42,316 bases of DNA from an uncultured Lachnospiraceae bacterium. GTDB lineage: Bacteria > Bacillota > Clostridia > Lachnospirales > Lachnospiraceae. The DNA is taken from contig CANQTL010000029.1 of the NCBI GenBank assembly GCA_947626775.1, forward strand, positions 1-42,316, in the 5' to 3' direction. Shown piece by piece: positions 20,640 to 28,472 of the stretch. Every line of letters begins with the position of its first letter. Within the stretch, counting starts at the first letter, position 1. The notes below the pieces were generated by a model. It worked only from the letters and a program-made list of their open reading frames with translations. It was not told the origin of the DNA and searched no databases. The position numbers were made by a program, and so were the translations under genes.

Positions 20640-23261
20640 TCATTTCTCCTTGATCGCCGCCTGTGCTGCCGCCAGTCTTGCGATCGGCACGCGGTACGGC
20701 GAGCAGGACACATAAGTCAACCCTACCTTGTGGCAGAACTCCACGGAGGAAGGATCGCCGCCATGCTCTCCGCAGATGCCCAGCTTGATGTCGGGTCTTA
20801 CGGAACGGCCTTTCTCCGCCGCCATCTGTACGAGCTGCCCTACGCCGCTCTGATCAAGTCTTGCAAAGGGATCGGACTCGTAAATCTTATTCTTATAATA
20901 GTCGCCCAGGAACTTGCCGGCGTCGTCACGGGAGAAGCCGAAGGTCATCTGGGTCAGGTCGTTCGTCCCGAAGGAGAAGAACTCTGCCTCCTCGGCGATC
21001 TCGTTGGCAAGAAGCGCCGCTCTGGGGATCTCGATCATCGTGCCGATGTGGTACTGGATGTCGGAATTTCTCTCTTTCTTCACCTGTTCCGCCGTCTCTA
21101 CCACAACGTCCTTGACGAACTTCAGCTCTTTCTTCTCGCCGACCAGCGGAATCATGATTTCGGGCACGATGTCGTAGCCTTTCTCGGCCTTGACTTCGAT
21201 GGCCGCCTCCATGACCGCCCGCGTCTGCATTCTCGCAATTTCGGGATAAGTGACGGCCAGACGGCAGCCTCTGTGTCCCATCATCGGATTAAACTCGTGC
21301 AGAGAATCGCAGATCTCCTGCACTTCCTCCGCCGTCATCATCATCTCGACGGCCAGATCGTCGATGTCGTTCTTGTCGGTAGGCACGAACTCATGCAGCG
21401 GCGGATCGAGGAAACGGATCGTGACCGGTCTTCCTTCCATCACCTCGTAGAGCGCCTTGAAATCGCCTTTCTGGAACGGGATCAACGCGCTCAGCGCTTT
21501 CTCCCTCTGCTCCACGGTCCTGGAGAGAATCATCTGCCGGATCTTCGGGATTCTGTCGGGCTCGAAGAACATGTGCTCGGTACGGCACAGGCCGATGCCC
21601 TCCGCGCCGTACTTCACGGCATTTGCCGCGTCGGCGGGCGTGTCCGCATTGGTGCGCACCTGCAGTCTGCGGTACTGATCCGCCCAGTCCATGATGCGGC
21701 CGAAATTGCCGCTCACAGACGCCTCCACAGTCTTGATATCGCCCTTATAGATCTTGCCGGTAGAGCCGTCCAGTGAGATGTAATCCCCTTCGTGGAACTC
21801 CTCTCCGCCAAGCTCAAATACCTTGTCCAATTCATTGATCGCGATCTCGCCGCAGCCGGACACACACGCCGTCCCCATGCCGCGCGCCACAACCGCCGCG
21901 TGGGACGTCATACCGCCGCGGACGGTCAGAATACCCTCCGCCGCATGCATCCCCTCGATGTCCTCGGGGGACGTCTCGAGACGGACCAGAATGACTCTCT
22001 CGCCTTTCTCGTGGGCCGCCTTGGCTTCCTCAGCGGTGAAGTATACCTTGCCTGCCGCAGCGCCGGGCGACGCGGGAAGCGCCTGTCCGATCACCTGTCC
22101 CGCCTTCAGCGCGTCGGGATCGAAAGTCGGATGAAGCAGCTGGTCCAGGGACTTCGCCTCGATGCGCAGCACAGCCTCCTCCGGCGTGATCTTGCCCTCG
22201 TCTACAAGATCGCACGCGATCTGGATCGCGGCGGGCGCGGTTCTCTTACCGTTTCGCGTCTGCAAGAAAAACAGCTTGCCCTCCTCGATGGTAAACTCCA
22301 TATCCTGCATATCGCGGTAGTGATCTTCCAGCTTGTTCGCGATCTCCATAAACTGTCTGTAACACTCCGGCAGATCCTGTTCCAGCTTGGTGATCGGCTG
22401 CGGCGTGCGGATACCCGCCACCACATCCTCGCCCTGCGCGTTGATCAGATACTCGCCGTAGATGCCTTTCGCGCCTGTAGAGGGATTCCTCGTGAAAGCG
22501 ACGCCCGTGCCTGAGGTATCTCCCATGTTGCCGAATACCATAGCCTGTACGTTGACCGCCGTACCCCAGTCGCCCGGAATATCGTTCATCCTTCTGTATA
22601 CGATGGCCCTCTCGTTGTCCCAGGAGCGGAACACCGCCTTGACGGCCTCCATCAGCTGTACCTTAGGCTCCTGCGGAAACTCTTCGCCCTTGTTATCCTT
22701 ATAAATCTGCTTGAATCTAACGATGATCTCCTTCAGATCGTCCGCCGTCAGCTCCGTGTCATACTTGACGCCCTTGGCTTCCTTGATCTCGTCCAGTATT
22801 CTCTCAAAATAAGACTTGGGGATCTCCATCACGACGTCGGAGAACATCTGAATAAATCTTCTGTAGGAGTCATAAGCAAACCTCGGATTGCCTGTCTTCT
22901 TCGCGAACCCTTCCACGGCCACGTCGTTCAGTCCGAGATTTAAGATCGTGTCCATCATGCCCGGCATGGACGCCCGCGCGCCGGAACGGACCGATACGAG
23001 AAGCGGATTCTCGGTATCGCCGAACTTCTTGCCCTGCTTCTTCTCCAGACCCGCCAGCGCCTCAAAGATCTGCGCCTGGATCTCGTCTGCGATCTGTCTG
23101 CCGTTGTTGTAGTAATCCGTGCAGGCTTCCGTAGTAACCGTAAAGCCCTGCGGGATAGGCAGCCCCAGATTCGTCATCTCAGCAAGGTTCGCCCCTTTGC
23201 CGCCGAGAAGATTCCTCATGTCGGCATTGCCCTCCTCAAATAAGTACACCCATTTCGCCAT
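20640..23261 (-). CDS. ppdK: Pyruvate, phosphate dikinase
   Basis: The 873-aa length and order match PPDK: an N-terminal ATP-grasp domain (GGKGANLAEM, RSGARASMPGMMDTILNLGLN), the phospho-histidine domain (GGMTSHAAVVARGMGTACVSG, His near 453) and a C-terminal PEP/pyruvate TIM barrel (GICGEHGGDPSS with the catalytic Cys). It interconverts pyruvate, ATP and phosphate with PEP, AMP and diphosphate. In anaerobes it commonly links glycolysis to gluconeogenesis using diphosphate. The gene stands alone behind a long structured leader, which suggests post-transcriptional control. Confidence 0.98.
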   Translation of the reverse strand: MAKWVYLFEEGNADMRNLLGGKGANLAEMTNLGLPIPQGFTVTTEACTDYYNNGRQIADEIQAQIFEALAGLEKKQGKKFGDTENPLLVSVRSGARASMPGMMDTILNLGLNDVAVEGFAKKTGNPRFAYDSYRRFIQMFSDVVMEIPKSYFERILDEIKEAKGVKYDTELTADDLKEIIVRFKQIYKDNKGEEFPQEPKVQLMEAVKAVFRSWDNERAIVYRRMNDIPGDWGTAVNVQAMVFGNMGDTSGTGVAFTRNPSTGAKGIYGEYLINAQGEDVVAGIRTPQPITKLEQDLPECYRQFMEIANKLEDHYRDMQDMEFTIEEGKLFFLQTRNGKRTAPAAIQIACDLVDEGKITPEEAVLRIEAKSLDQLLHPTFDPDALKAGQVIGQALPASPGAAAGKVYFTAEEAKAAHEKGERVILVRLETSPEDIEGMHAAEGILTVRGGMTSHAAVVARGMGTACVSGCGEIAINELDKVFELGGEEFHEGDYISLDGSTGKIYKGDIKTVEASVSGNFGRIMDWADQYRRLQVRTNADTPADAANAVKYGAEGIGLCRTEHMFFEPDRIPKIRQMILSRTVEQREKALSALIPFQKGDFKALYEVMEGRPVTIRFLDPPLHEFVPTDKNDIDDLAVEMMMTAEEVQEICDSLHEFNPMMGHRGCRLAVTYPEIARMQTRAVMEAAIEVKAEKGYDIVPEIMIPLVGEKKELKFVKDVVVETAEQVKKERNSDIQYHIGTMIEIPRAALLANEIAEEAEFFSFGTNDLTQMTFGFSRDDAGKFLGDYYKNKIYESDPFARLDQSGVGQLVQMAAEKGRSVRPDIKLGICGEHGGDPSSVEFCHKVGLTYVSCSPYRVPIARLAAAQAAIKEK

Positions 23262-23465
23262 AGTTTTTACCCTCTCTTTTCCCTTAAACTAGTGGTGCAG
23301 TACTCGCATACCCCATGAACTGTGCAACCTCGTAAACGCTGCGCGTTTTTGGAGATACACAGTATCTCCGGGTCACGGGCGTTCGCCCTATGAATCCGCC
23401 GTCCTAAGAAACCGGCTGCAAGCATCCGTTTCTTCGGCCACCGTCTTCGCACAGTTCACTGCTTA
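23262..23465 (-). ncRNA. Structured 5' leader of ppdK, unknown class
   Basis: About 200 nt between a putative start site and the ppdK ATG fold on the minus strand into a multi-branched structure. A perfect closing stem joins TGAACTGTGC (from 23458) and GCACAGTTCA (to 23316). It encloses GGAGATAC-ACA-GTATCTCC (23351-23369), GGGCG-TT-CGCCC (23377-23388), AACGC-TGC-GCGTT (23335-23347), and a bulged AAGAAAC/GTTTCTT stem (23406-23434), all given as + strand sequences. I do not recognise a known riboswitch; T-box hallmarks are absent. A dispersed structured repeat is the main alternative. Confidence 0.55.
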
Positions 23466-23472
23466 CCTGAAT

Positions 23473-23481
23473 ATTTTACCA
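23473..23481 (-). promoter_or_regulatory. Extended -10 promoter for the ppdK leader
   Basis: On the minus strand TGGTAAAAT is an extended -10 element (TGn plus TAAAAT). No good -35 is seen, which is usual for extended -10 promoters. Transcription would start near 23465. Confidence 0.5.
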
Positions 23482-23515
23482 TACAACCCCAAATTTATCA
23501 CTTCTTTTTTTGCAA

Positions 23516-24340
23516 TTACGGCGTAAAACTTTCAAAAATAAAAATATCGAACTCCGATCGGAGCCTTTCCAGCTCTTCGCGGGTCCTGACCGTCCACGCC
23601 GCGGCGGGTTTACGATACAGTTTTCTGCAGATTCTCCGCCCCGGTTCCTCCTGAAATTCATGGTTGTAAGCGATAAAATCCGGTTTCGCCAGAAAATTAA
23701 ACAGCAGATGCGTCATAAAAAAGGAAAAGACATTGTGGAACTCGCCGTCCTTGCGGAAGTTGGTGGCAAGCTGCCCCCTGACAATCTCGTTGTGGCGCCG
23801 CCTGAACCACAACAGAACGATCGGATTGAAAGACTCGATGCAGTAGGCCCCTCCGTATGCCCGAAGGATTCTGTCGATCGCTTCGCAGCCGGAGACATCC
23901 GTCGTCTCGCACTTGATCTCTATGATCAGCGGCACCCGGCCCCGCACCATGAGCAGCACATCCTCCAGCCGCGGGATGCGCTCTTCGGATACGCCCAGCG
24001 TAAACTGCCGCAGTTCACGATAAGTATAGTCCTCTATCACACCGACCCCGCGGCTGCCGCACATCCGCGCAAGTCTGGCGTCATGAAAAACCACGGGAAT
24101 GCCGTCTCTCGTCACATGCACGTCCAGTTCGATCCCGTAGCCCGCCTCCACGGCCTTCGCAAAGGCCGGCATGGAATTTTCCGGCGCTTCGCTCTCATTG
24201 TCATGAAGTCCTCTGTGCGCAAAGTATTTCTTTTTGAGCAGACTCACATCCGGGCGCTTCGTCATGCGCGGCATGACCGCCAGAAGATACAAAGCGCAGG
24301 GGGCGGTTATCATTTCCGTCAATGTTTTCAGCTTTTTCAT
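23516..24340 (-). CDS. Glycerophosphodiester phosphodiesterase
   Basis: 274 aa from ATG 24340 (GAGGTGG upstream; the longer start to 24400 lacks one). A short hydrophobic N-terminal segment (MITAPCALYLLAVMP) may anchor it. The GDPD motif follows: FAHRGLHDNESEAPENS, then ELDVHVTRDGIPVVFHD, with the His-Arg, Glu-Leu-Asp and His-Asp residues that bind metal and substrate. IIEIKCE is also typical. It hydrolyses glycerophosphodiesters from phospholipid turnover to alcohol and glycerol 3-phosphate. Confidence 0.92.
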   Translation of the reverse strand: MKKLKTLTEMITAPCALYLLAVMPRMTKRPDVSLLKKKYFAHRGLHDNESEAPENSMPAFAKAVEAGYGIELDVHVTRDGIPVVFHDARLARMCGSRGVGVIEDYTYRELRQFTLGVSEERIPRLEDVLLMVRGRVPLIIEIKCETTDVSGCEAIDRILRAYGGAYCIESFNPIVLLWFRRRHNEIVRGQLATNFRKDGEFHNVFSFFMTHLLFNFLAKPDFIAYNHEFQEEPGRRICRKLYRKPAAAWTVRTREELERLRSEFDIFIFESFTP

Positions 24341-24520
24341 GTGTCCACCTCTGCCGTTGTTTTTCCGAAGGGTGCGCGGCTGTCTCCTGCGGCCCCGCAC
24401 ATTTATAGTATAGTCCTCTGGTTAAAAACTGCAAGCGGGAAGTCGCAATCCACTCTGTCCTATGCTGTGCAGCTTATACTTTTCACAAGGAAAATATTAC
24501 TCATTTGTCCGGTCCGCATT

Positions 24521-25285
24521 CTACAGATTCATTCCATCAACGATCGCCGCAGGCTTCACGGTCATCTCCACCCAGGCGGGAACAAAACCGCTCTTAACCG
24601 CGTTTCGGACCGATCTGATATTGGACCACGCCGTGCAGTAAAACGGCACTTTATCCCTGCTTATAATTTCTTTTGCGAGCGCGCTTGTCAGCGCGCAGGC
24701 AATTCCCTGCCGCCGGTATCCCGGCAAAACATCCACGCCGATCTGCCACATATCTTCGCAATCGGCAGAACAGGCGGCCAATCCGATCAATCTGTCTCCG
24801 TCATAGGCGCCGACGCCAAGAACATCCAACTGCCGGCGGTCCTTACAAAGCGCATTGCTCCATTCCGGCAAATACAACTCTCCAAAGTCTTCCTGTTTTA
24901 GTACGCGCGTTTCATAAGCGCACGAAAGGTCAGGAAGCCGGTTTACATCCGGCAGATAATACTCCGCCATAAAGCATATTTTATGCCCTCTCTCCGTCAG
25001 GCGCTCATTCAGCCAGTGCAAATTCGGCGTCTCAAAGCATCCATAGAATTCAAATTTTCCCACATACTCGGACACGATATCCAGGGTTTCGCTTATGGAC
25101 GCTGCCACGACGTTATTTCCATAGGAAACGAAGTTACAGGTAATCGGTTCTTTATAATATTTGCGGGCGTTCTTTCCCAGCTTGAAGGCAAGAACAGCAT
25201 TTTGAGCTGCCTTAAAATCCTCCGCACAGCATCCGATGTCCTCTGCGGACTGGCGCATGGCAATTTCCATCATTTCATGATTCGT
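24521..25285 (-). CDS. GNAT-family N-acetyltransferase
   Basis: 254 aa from ATG 25285, 6 nt after GGAG; an alternative start is 25300. The C-terminal half is a GNAT domain: DRLIGLAACSADCEDMWQIG, then VDVLPGYRRQGIACALTSAL, which contains the acetyl-CoA-binding R/Q-x-x-G-I/x-A loop, and final SVRNAVKSGFVP. The N-terminal 100 residues are a separate domain. The substrate is unknown. It is a single gene with no operon partner apparent. Confidence 0.85.
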   Translation of the reverse strand, partial: TNHEMMEIAMRQSAEDIGCCAEDFKAAQNAVLAFKLGKNARKYYKEPITCNFVSYGNNVVAASISETLDIVSEYVGKFEFYGCFETPNLHWLNERLTERGHKICFMAEYYLPDVNRLPDLSCAYETRVLKQEDFGELYLPEWSNALCKDRRQLDVLGVGAYDGDRLIGLAACSADCEDMWQIGVDVLPGYRRQGIACALTSALAKEIISRDKVPFYCTAWSNIRSVRNAVKSGFVPAWVEMTVKPAAIVDGMNL

Positions 25286-25406
25286 CATAGATTGCTCCAT
25301 AAATTTATTTTCTTTTTTGAGTATATCAAAAGCACTTCCTTCTTTCAATCGCGCAAACGCCGTAACGAAACGGTTTGAAAATAAAATGCTGCGCGGAAGA
25401 TTTCGC

Positions 25407-25435
25407 TTGCATCGCATAAACAGATATGCTATATT
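25407..25435 (+). promoter_or_regulatory. Promoter of the putative antisense antitoxin RNA
   Basis: TTGCAT (25407-25412) and TATATT (25430-25435) are 17 nt apart and point toward the 3' end of the convergent toxin gene at 25532. No reading frame follows. Confidence 0.55.
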
Positions 25436-25441
25436 TGAGAC

Positions 25442-25545
25442 AGCAAAGGGAAAACCAGAGAAGCGGCTACCCTTAAACAGTTAAAAGCTATTTATATCAA
25501 ATAGCCGTCAACTACTCCGAATAGTTGGCGGCTACTTCTTTCCCC
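25442..25545 (+). ncRNA. Putative antisense antitoxin RNA of a type I system
   Basis: A transcript from the promoter at 25407 would run about 100 nt, through the 13-bp hairpin at 25502-25534, into CTTCTTT. It overlaps the 3' end and terminator of the toxin mRNA on the other strand. Type I antitoxins of Gram-positive bacteria (RatA, SR4) are arranged this way. No experimental support; ends are inferred. Confidence 0.5.
25502..25534. terminator. Shared terminator hairpin of toxin mRNA and antisense RNA
   Basis: TAGCCGTCAACTA (25502-25514) and TAGTTGGCGGCTA (25522-25534) form 13 bp with one G-U around a 7-nt loop. The minus strand continues with TTTGATAT and the + strand with CTTCTTT. It lies at the toxin stop codon. 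Confidence 0.65.
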
Positions 25546-25624
25546 TGCCGATCTGATAGATCAGACCGACCAGGGCGCAGATGAATATTCCAATCTGAAT
25601 TAAATCAGCATATGTAATATACAT
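25532..25624 (-). CDS. 30-aa Hol-Tox-type small membrane toxin
   Basis: The 30-residue product (MYITYADLIQIGIFICALVG, then LIYQIGRGKK) has an N-terminal helix with Tyr-x-Asp-Leu-Ile-Gln, one membrane span and a basic tail. This is the form of the putative holin-like toxins (Hol-Tox) found in many Clostridia and bacilli, type I toxins related in style to TxpA and BsrG. AAGGAGGG lies 7 nt before the ATG. The gene has a promoter, a folded leader and a convergent antisense transcript candidate. It would depolarise or damage the membrane when freely expressed. Too short for standard gene calling. Confidence 0.7.
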   Translation of the reverse strand: MYITYADLIQIGIFICALVGLIYQIGRGKK

Positions 25625-25631
25625 CGGCGAT

Positions 25632-25679
25632 CCCTCCTTCCTCTGCAGTCTGGAGGGTCAGCCCCTCCGAAACGGAGGG
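25632..25679 (-). promoter_or_regulatory. Toxin leader with ribosome-binding-site-sequestering hairpins
   Basis: In the toxin mRNA the ribosome binding site GGAGGG (+ strand CCCTCC, 25632-25637) can pair with CCCTCC upstream (25652-25657). A second hairpin, CCCTCCG-AAA-CGGAGGG (25663-25679), offers an alternative partner for either. The arrangement can hold the toxin untranslated until the RNA is processed or refolded, as known for type I toxin mRNAs. Confidence 0.55.
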
Positions 25680-25715
25680 CAGCCGCCTTTGGCTCTCTGG
25701 TTCTCCCATATCCTT

Positions 25716-25744
25716 ATTCTAACATGCTGCGCTTGTCTGTACAA
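25716..25744 (-). promoter_or_regulatory. Promoter of the Hol-Tox toxin gene
   Basis: On the minus strand TTGTAC (25744-25739) and TAGAAT (25721-25716) are 17 nt apart. They lie about 90 nt upstream of the toxin start, leaving room for the folded leader. Confidence 0.7.
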
Positions 25745-25828
25745 GATATTTCTAAACGTTTTTTCGACACATCTTCCAATCTGTCTTTTTTACTATTGTG
25801 TAAAAAATGTGTAACAGCCAATTTCCGA

Positions 25829-25856
25829 TTGAAAAATACATGCCGTTGTGTATAAT
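25829..25856 (+). promoter_or_regulatory. Promoter of the ABC-F gene
   Basis: TTGAAA (25829-25834) and TATAAT (25851-25856) are 16 nt apart, 51 nt before the ATG. The leader is short with no structured element, so the attenuator known from antibiotic-resistance ABC-F genes is not evident. Confidence 0.75.
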
Positions 25857-25907
25857 AGTAAGAGTGACTGCAAACAGCGAAAAACATTGAAAATATGAGG
25901 TTTTATT

Positions 25908-27548
25908 ATGATTCAGGCAAACAACGTAACGCTCCGGGTGGGCAAGAAAGCCCTGTTCGAGGACGTTAACATCAAATTCACGGAAGGGAACTGCTATGGT
26001 CTGATCGGCGCCAACGGCGCGGGTAAGTCCACGTTCTTAAAAATCCTCTCCGGCGCGCTGGAGACGACCAACGGCGACGTGACGATCACGCCCGGCCAGC
26101 GCCTCTCGGTGCTGGAACAGGATCACTTCAAATATGACGCTTACACGGCGATGGACACGGTCATCATGGGCAATGAACGGCTTTACCAGATTATGAAGGA
26201 AAAGGACGCCATCTATGCCAAAGAAGACTTCTCCGACGAGGACGGCATCCGGGCCAGCGAGCTGGAGGCGGAGTTCGCCGAGATGGACGGCTGGGACGCA
26301 GAAAGCAACGCCGCCATGCTCTTAAACGGTCTCGGCGTGGACACCGCTTTGCACTATGCCATTATGGGAGAGTTAAATGGCAATGATAAGGTAAAAGTGC
26401 TGCTCGCGAAAGCGTTGTTCGGCAATCCGGACATTCTGCTTCTCGACGAGCCGACCAACCACCTGGATCTGGACGCCATCGCGTGGCTCGAAGAATTTCT
26501 GATCAATTTTGACAACACGGTGATCGTAGTCTCCCACGACCGCTATTTTCTGAACAAAGTATGCACGCACATCGCCGACATCGACTACGGCAAGATCCAG
26601 CTCTACGCGGGCAACTACGATTTCTGGTACGAGTCCAGCCAGCTGATCATCAAGCAGCGCAAGGAGGCCAACAAAAAGAAAGAGGAACAGATCAAGGAGT
26701 TGCAGGAGTTTATCTCCCGCTTCTCGGCCAACGCCTCCAAGTCCAAACAGGCGACTTCGAGGAAACGCGCCCTGGAGAAAATCGAACTGGACGACATCCG
26801 TCCGTCCAGCCGGAAATACCCCTACATCGATTTCCGCCCCGAGCGCGAGATCGGCAACGAGGTGCTGACCGTGGAGGGCGTCAGCAAGACGGTGAACGGC
26901 GTCAAGGTACTGAACAATATTTCTTTCATCGTGGGGCATGACGACAAGATTGCCCTCGTGGGCGGCAATGAACTGGCGAAAACCACTCTTTTCAAAATTC
27001 TGATGGGCGAACTGGAACCGGACGAAGGGACATTCAAATGGGGCGTAACCACGTCCCAGGCGTACTTTCCCAAGGACAGCACGGCGGAATTCGACAACGA
27101 CTACACCATCACGGACTGGCTGATGGGCTACTCCCCCGTCAAGGATGTGACCTATGTGCGCGGCTTCCTTGGCCGCATGCTTTTTGCGGGCGAGGACGGC
27201 GTAAAAAAAGTCAGGGTACTCTCCGGCGGTGAAAAAGTACGCTGCCTGCTCTCCAAAATGATGATCAGCGGCTCCAACTGCCTGCTTTTCGACGAGCCTA
27301 CCAACCATCTGGACATGGAGGCCATCACCGCTCTGAATGAGGGCATGAAAAAATTTAAAGGCGTAGAACTTTTCTCCTGCCACGATCACCAGGTCGTACA
27401 GACCACTGCCAACCGCATCATGGAAATCCTGCCGGACGGTACGCTGATCGACAAGATCACCACCTATGACGAATACCTGGCGAGCGATGAGATGGCGAGG
27501 AAGCGCACCATCTACACGAGCACCGCATCCGAGGAAGAGGATGATTAA
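25908..27548 (+). CDS. ABC-F family ATPase (YbiT-like)
   Basis: 546 aa with two ATPase domains and no membrane span, as in ABC-F translation factors. Domain 1: Walker A GANGAGKST (34-42), a degenerate signature ELNGNDKVKV (near 155-164) in place of LSGGQ, and Walker B ILLLDEPTNHLD. A charged linker (KKKEEQIKELQEFISRFS, then SKQATSRKRALEK) joins the domains. Domain 2: Walker A reads GGNELAKTT (about 352-360), lacking the usual GxGK, with a normal signature LSGGEKVRC and Walker B CLLFDEPTNHLD. The odd motifs are, from memory, shared by the YbiT-like branch in Firmicutes. It probably acts on the ribosome E site; resistance is not implied. Confidence 0.9.
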   Translation: MIQANNVTLRVGKKALFEDVNIKFTEGNCYGLIGANGAGKSTFLKILSGALETTNGDVTITPGQRLSVLEQDHFKYDAYTAMDTVIMGNERLYQIMKEKDAIYAKEDFSDEDGIRASELEAEFAEMDGWDAESNAAMLLNGLGVDTALHYAIMGELNGNDKVKVLLAKALFGNPDILLLDEPTNHLDLDAIAWLEEFLINFDNTVIVVSHDRYFLNKVCTHIADIDYGKIQLYAGNYDFWYESSQLIIKQRKEANKKKEEQIKELQEFISRFSANASKSKQATSRKRALEKIELDDIRPSSRKYPYIDFRPEREIGNEVLTVEGVSKTVNGVKVLNNISFIVGHDDKIALVGGNELAKTTLFKILMGELEPDEGTFKWGVTTSQAYFPKDSTAEFDNDYTITDWLMGYSPVKDVTYVRGFLGRMLFAGEDGVKKVRVLSGGEKVRCLLSKMMISGSNCLLFDEPTNHLDMEAITALNEGMKKFKGVELFSCHDHQVVQTTANRIMEILPDGTLIDKITTYDEYLASDEMARKRTIYTSTASEEEDD

Positions 27549-27572
27549 CCGACAGAAAGGCGCTGCACTGAT

Positions 27573-28472
27573 ATGAGAGCGGTAGATCTTCACACTCACT
27601 CCAATAAATCCGACGGCAGCTATCCCCCTGCAGAACTGGTGGATTACGCCATCGAAAAGGGGCTTGGCGCCGTCGCGCTGACCGACCACGACACCACGGA
27701 CGGACTGGCGGAGGCCATCGCCCGCGCCGAAGAACTGTCCCTGGCAGGGAAACCCTCGGTTGAAGTCATCCCGGGCATTGAATTTTCCACAAAGCTGGAC
27801 AGTCAGGACGTACACATCGTCGGGCTCTGCATCGCCTACGACTCTCCCGTCTTCCGCACACGGCTGCAGGAGTTCGTGGACTCCCGCACGGGCCGCAATA
27901 TCAAAATGTGCCGCAACTTGCAGGAGGCTGGCATCGATATCACCTATGAAAAGCTGCAGGCCGAGAACCCCGGCGCTGTCATCACGAGAGCGCATTACGC
28001 CTCCTATCTGTTTGAAAAAGGCTATGTACAGAGCCGTAAAGAAGCCTTCGACAGATATCTGGGCGATCACACGAAATATTTCGTTCCCCGGGAAAAGGTG
28101 ACTCCGGCGCAGGCTGTGAAACTGATTCTGGAAGTGGACGGTATTCCCATCCTGGCTCATCCACCCCTCTACCACATGGGAAAAGAACGCTTGGAAAATC
28201 TGGTCGCTTCCCTGAAAGAGGACGGGCTTATGGGGATCGAAGTGCTCTACAGCACCTACACGAATCAGGACGAACGCGATATGCTTCGTCTGGCAGAAAA
28301 ATATGATCTTCTGAGAAGTGGTGGATCTGATTTTCACGGAAAAAACAAGCCAAACCTTGACCTGGGGGTAGGGTTTGGAAAACTCTTTGTACCGGAAGAA
28401 TATCTGACCGCTATGAAGCATGCGCTGCAGGAAAAAAACGAAGCGCCGCAAAAAGGACGGGCAGACATATGA
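27573..28472 (+). CDS. PHP-domain phosphoesterase
   Basis: 299 aa with all PHP metal motifs: DLHTHSNKSDG (His7, His9, Asp14), ALTDHDTTDG (Asp38-Asp40), IPGIEFST, ILAHP and GGSDFHG near the C-terminus. An insertion in the middle is typical of the family with nuclease (RNase AM/Trph) or nucleotide phosphatase activity on 3',5'-bisphosphates. Context does not decide the substrate. Its stop overlaps the start of the next gene by 4 nt (ATGA), so the two are translationally coupled. Confidence 0.9.
   Translation: MRAVDLHTHSNKSDGSYPPAELVDYAIEKGLGAVALTDHDTTDGLAEAIARAEELSLAGKPSVEVIPGIEFSTKLDSQDVHIVGLCIAYDSPVFRTRLQEFVDSRTGRNIKMCRNLQEAGIDITYEKLQAENPGAVITRAHYASYLFEKGYVQSRKEAFDRYLGDHTKYFVPREKVTPAQAVKLILEVDGIPILAHPPLYHMGKERLENLVASLKEDGLMGIEVLYSTYTNQDERDMLRLAEKYDLLRSGGSDFHGKNKPNLDLGVGFGKLFVPEEYLTAMKHALQEKNEAPQKGRADI

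Noticed and set aside
20730..22514. Long open frames on the + strand inside ppdK
   Set aside because: They lie opposite the strongly conserved ppdK and arise from its codon pattern; translations show no domain.
23262..23465. T-box or known riboswitch upstream of ppdK
   Set aside because: No GGTGGNACCGCG-type T-box sequence and no recognisable riboswitch core; called structured leader of unknown class only.
25908..27548. Antibiotic-resistance ABC-F determinant
   Set aside because: Motifs place it with the YbiT-like housekeeping branch, and no attenuating leader peptide is present.
26373..28451. 692-codon minus-strand frame opposite the ABC-F and PHP genes
   Set aside because: The + strand genes have complete catalytic motifs and ribosome binding sites. 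The minus frame is antisense read-through with no domain.
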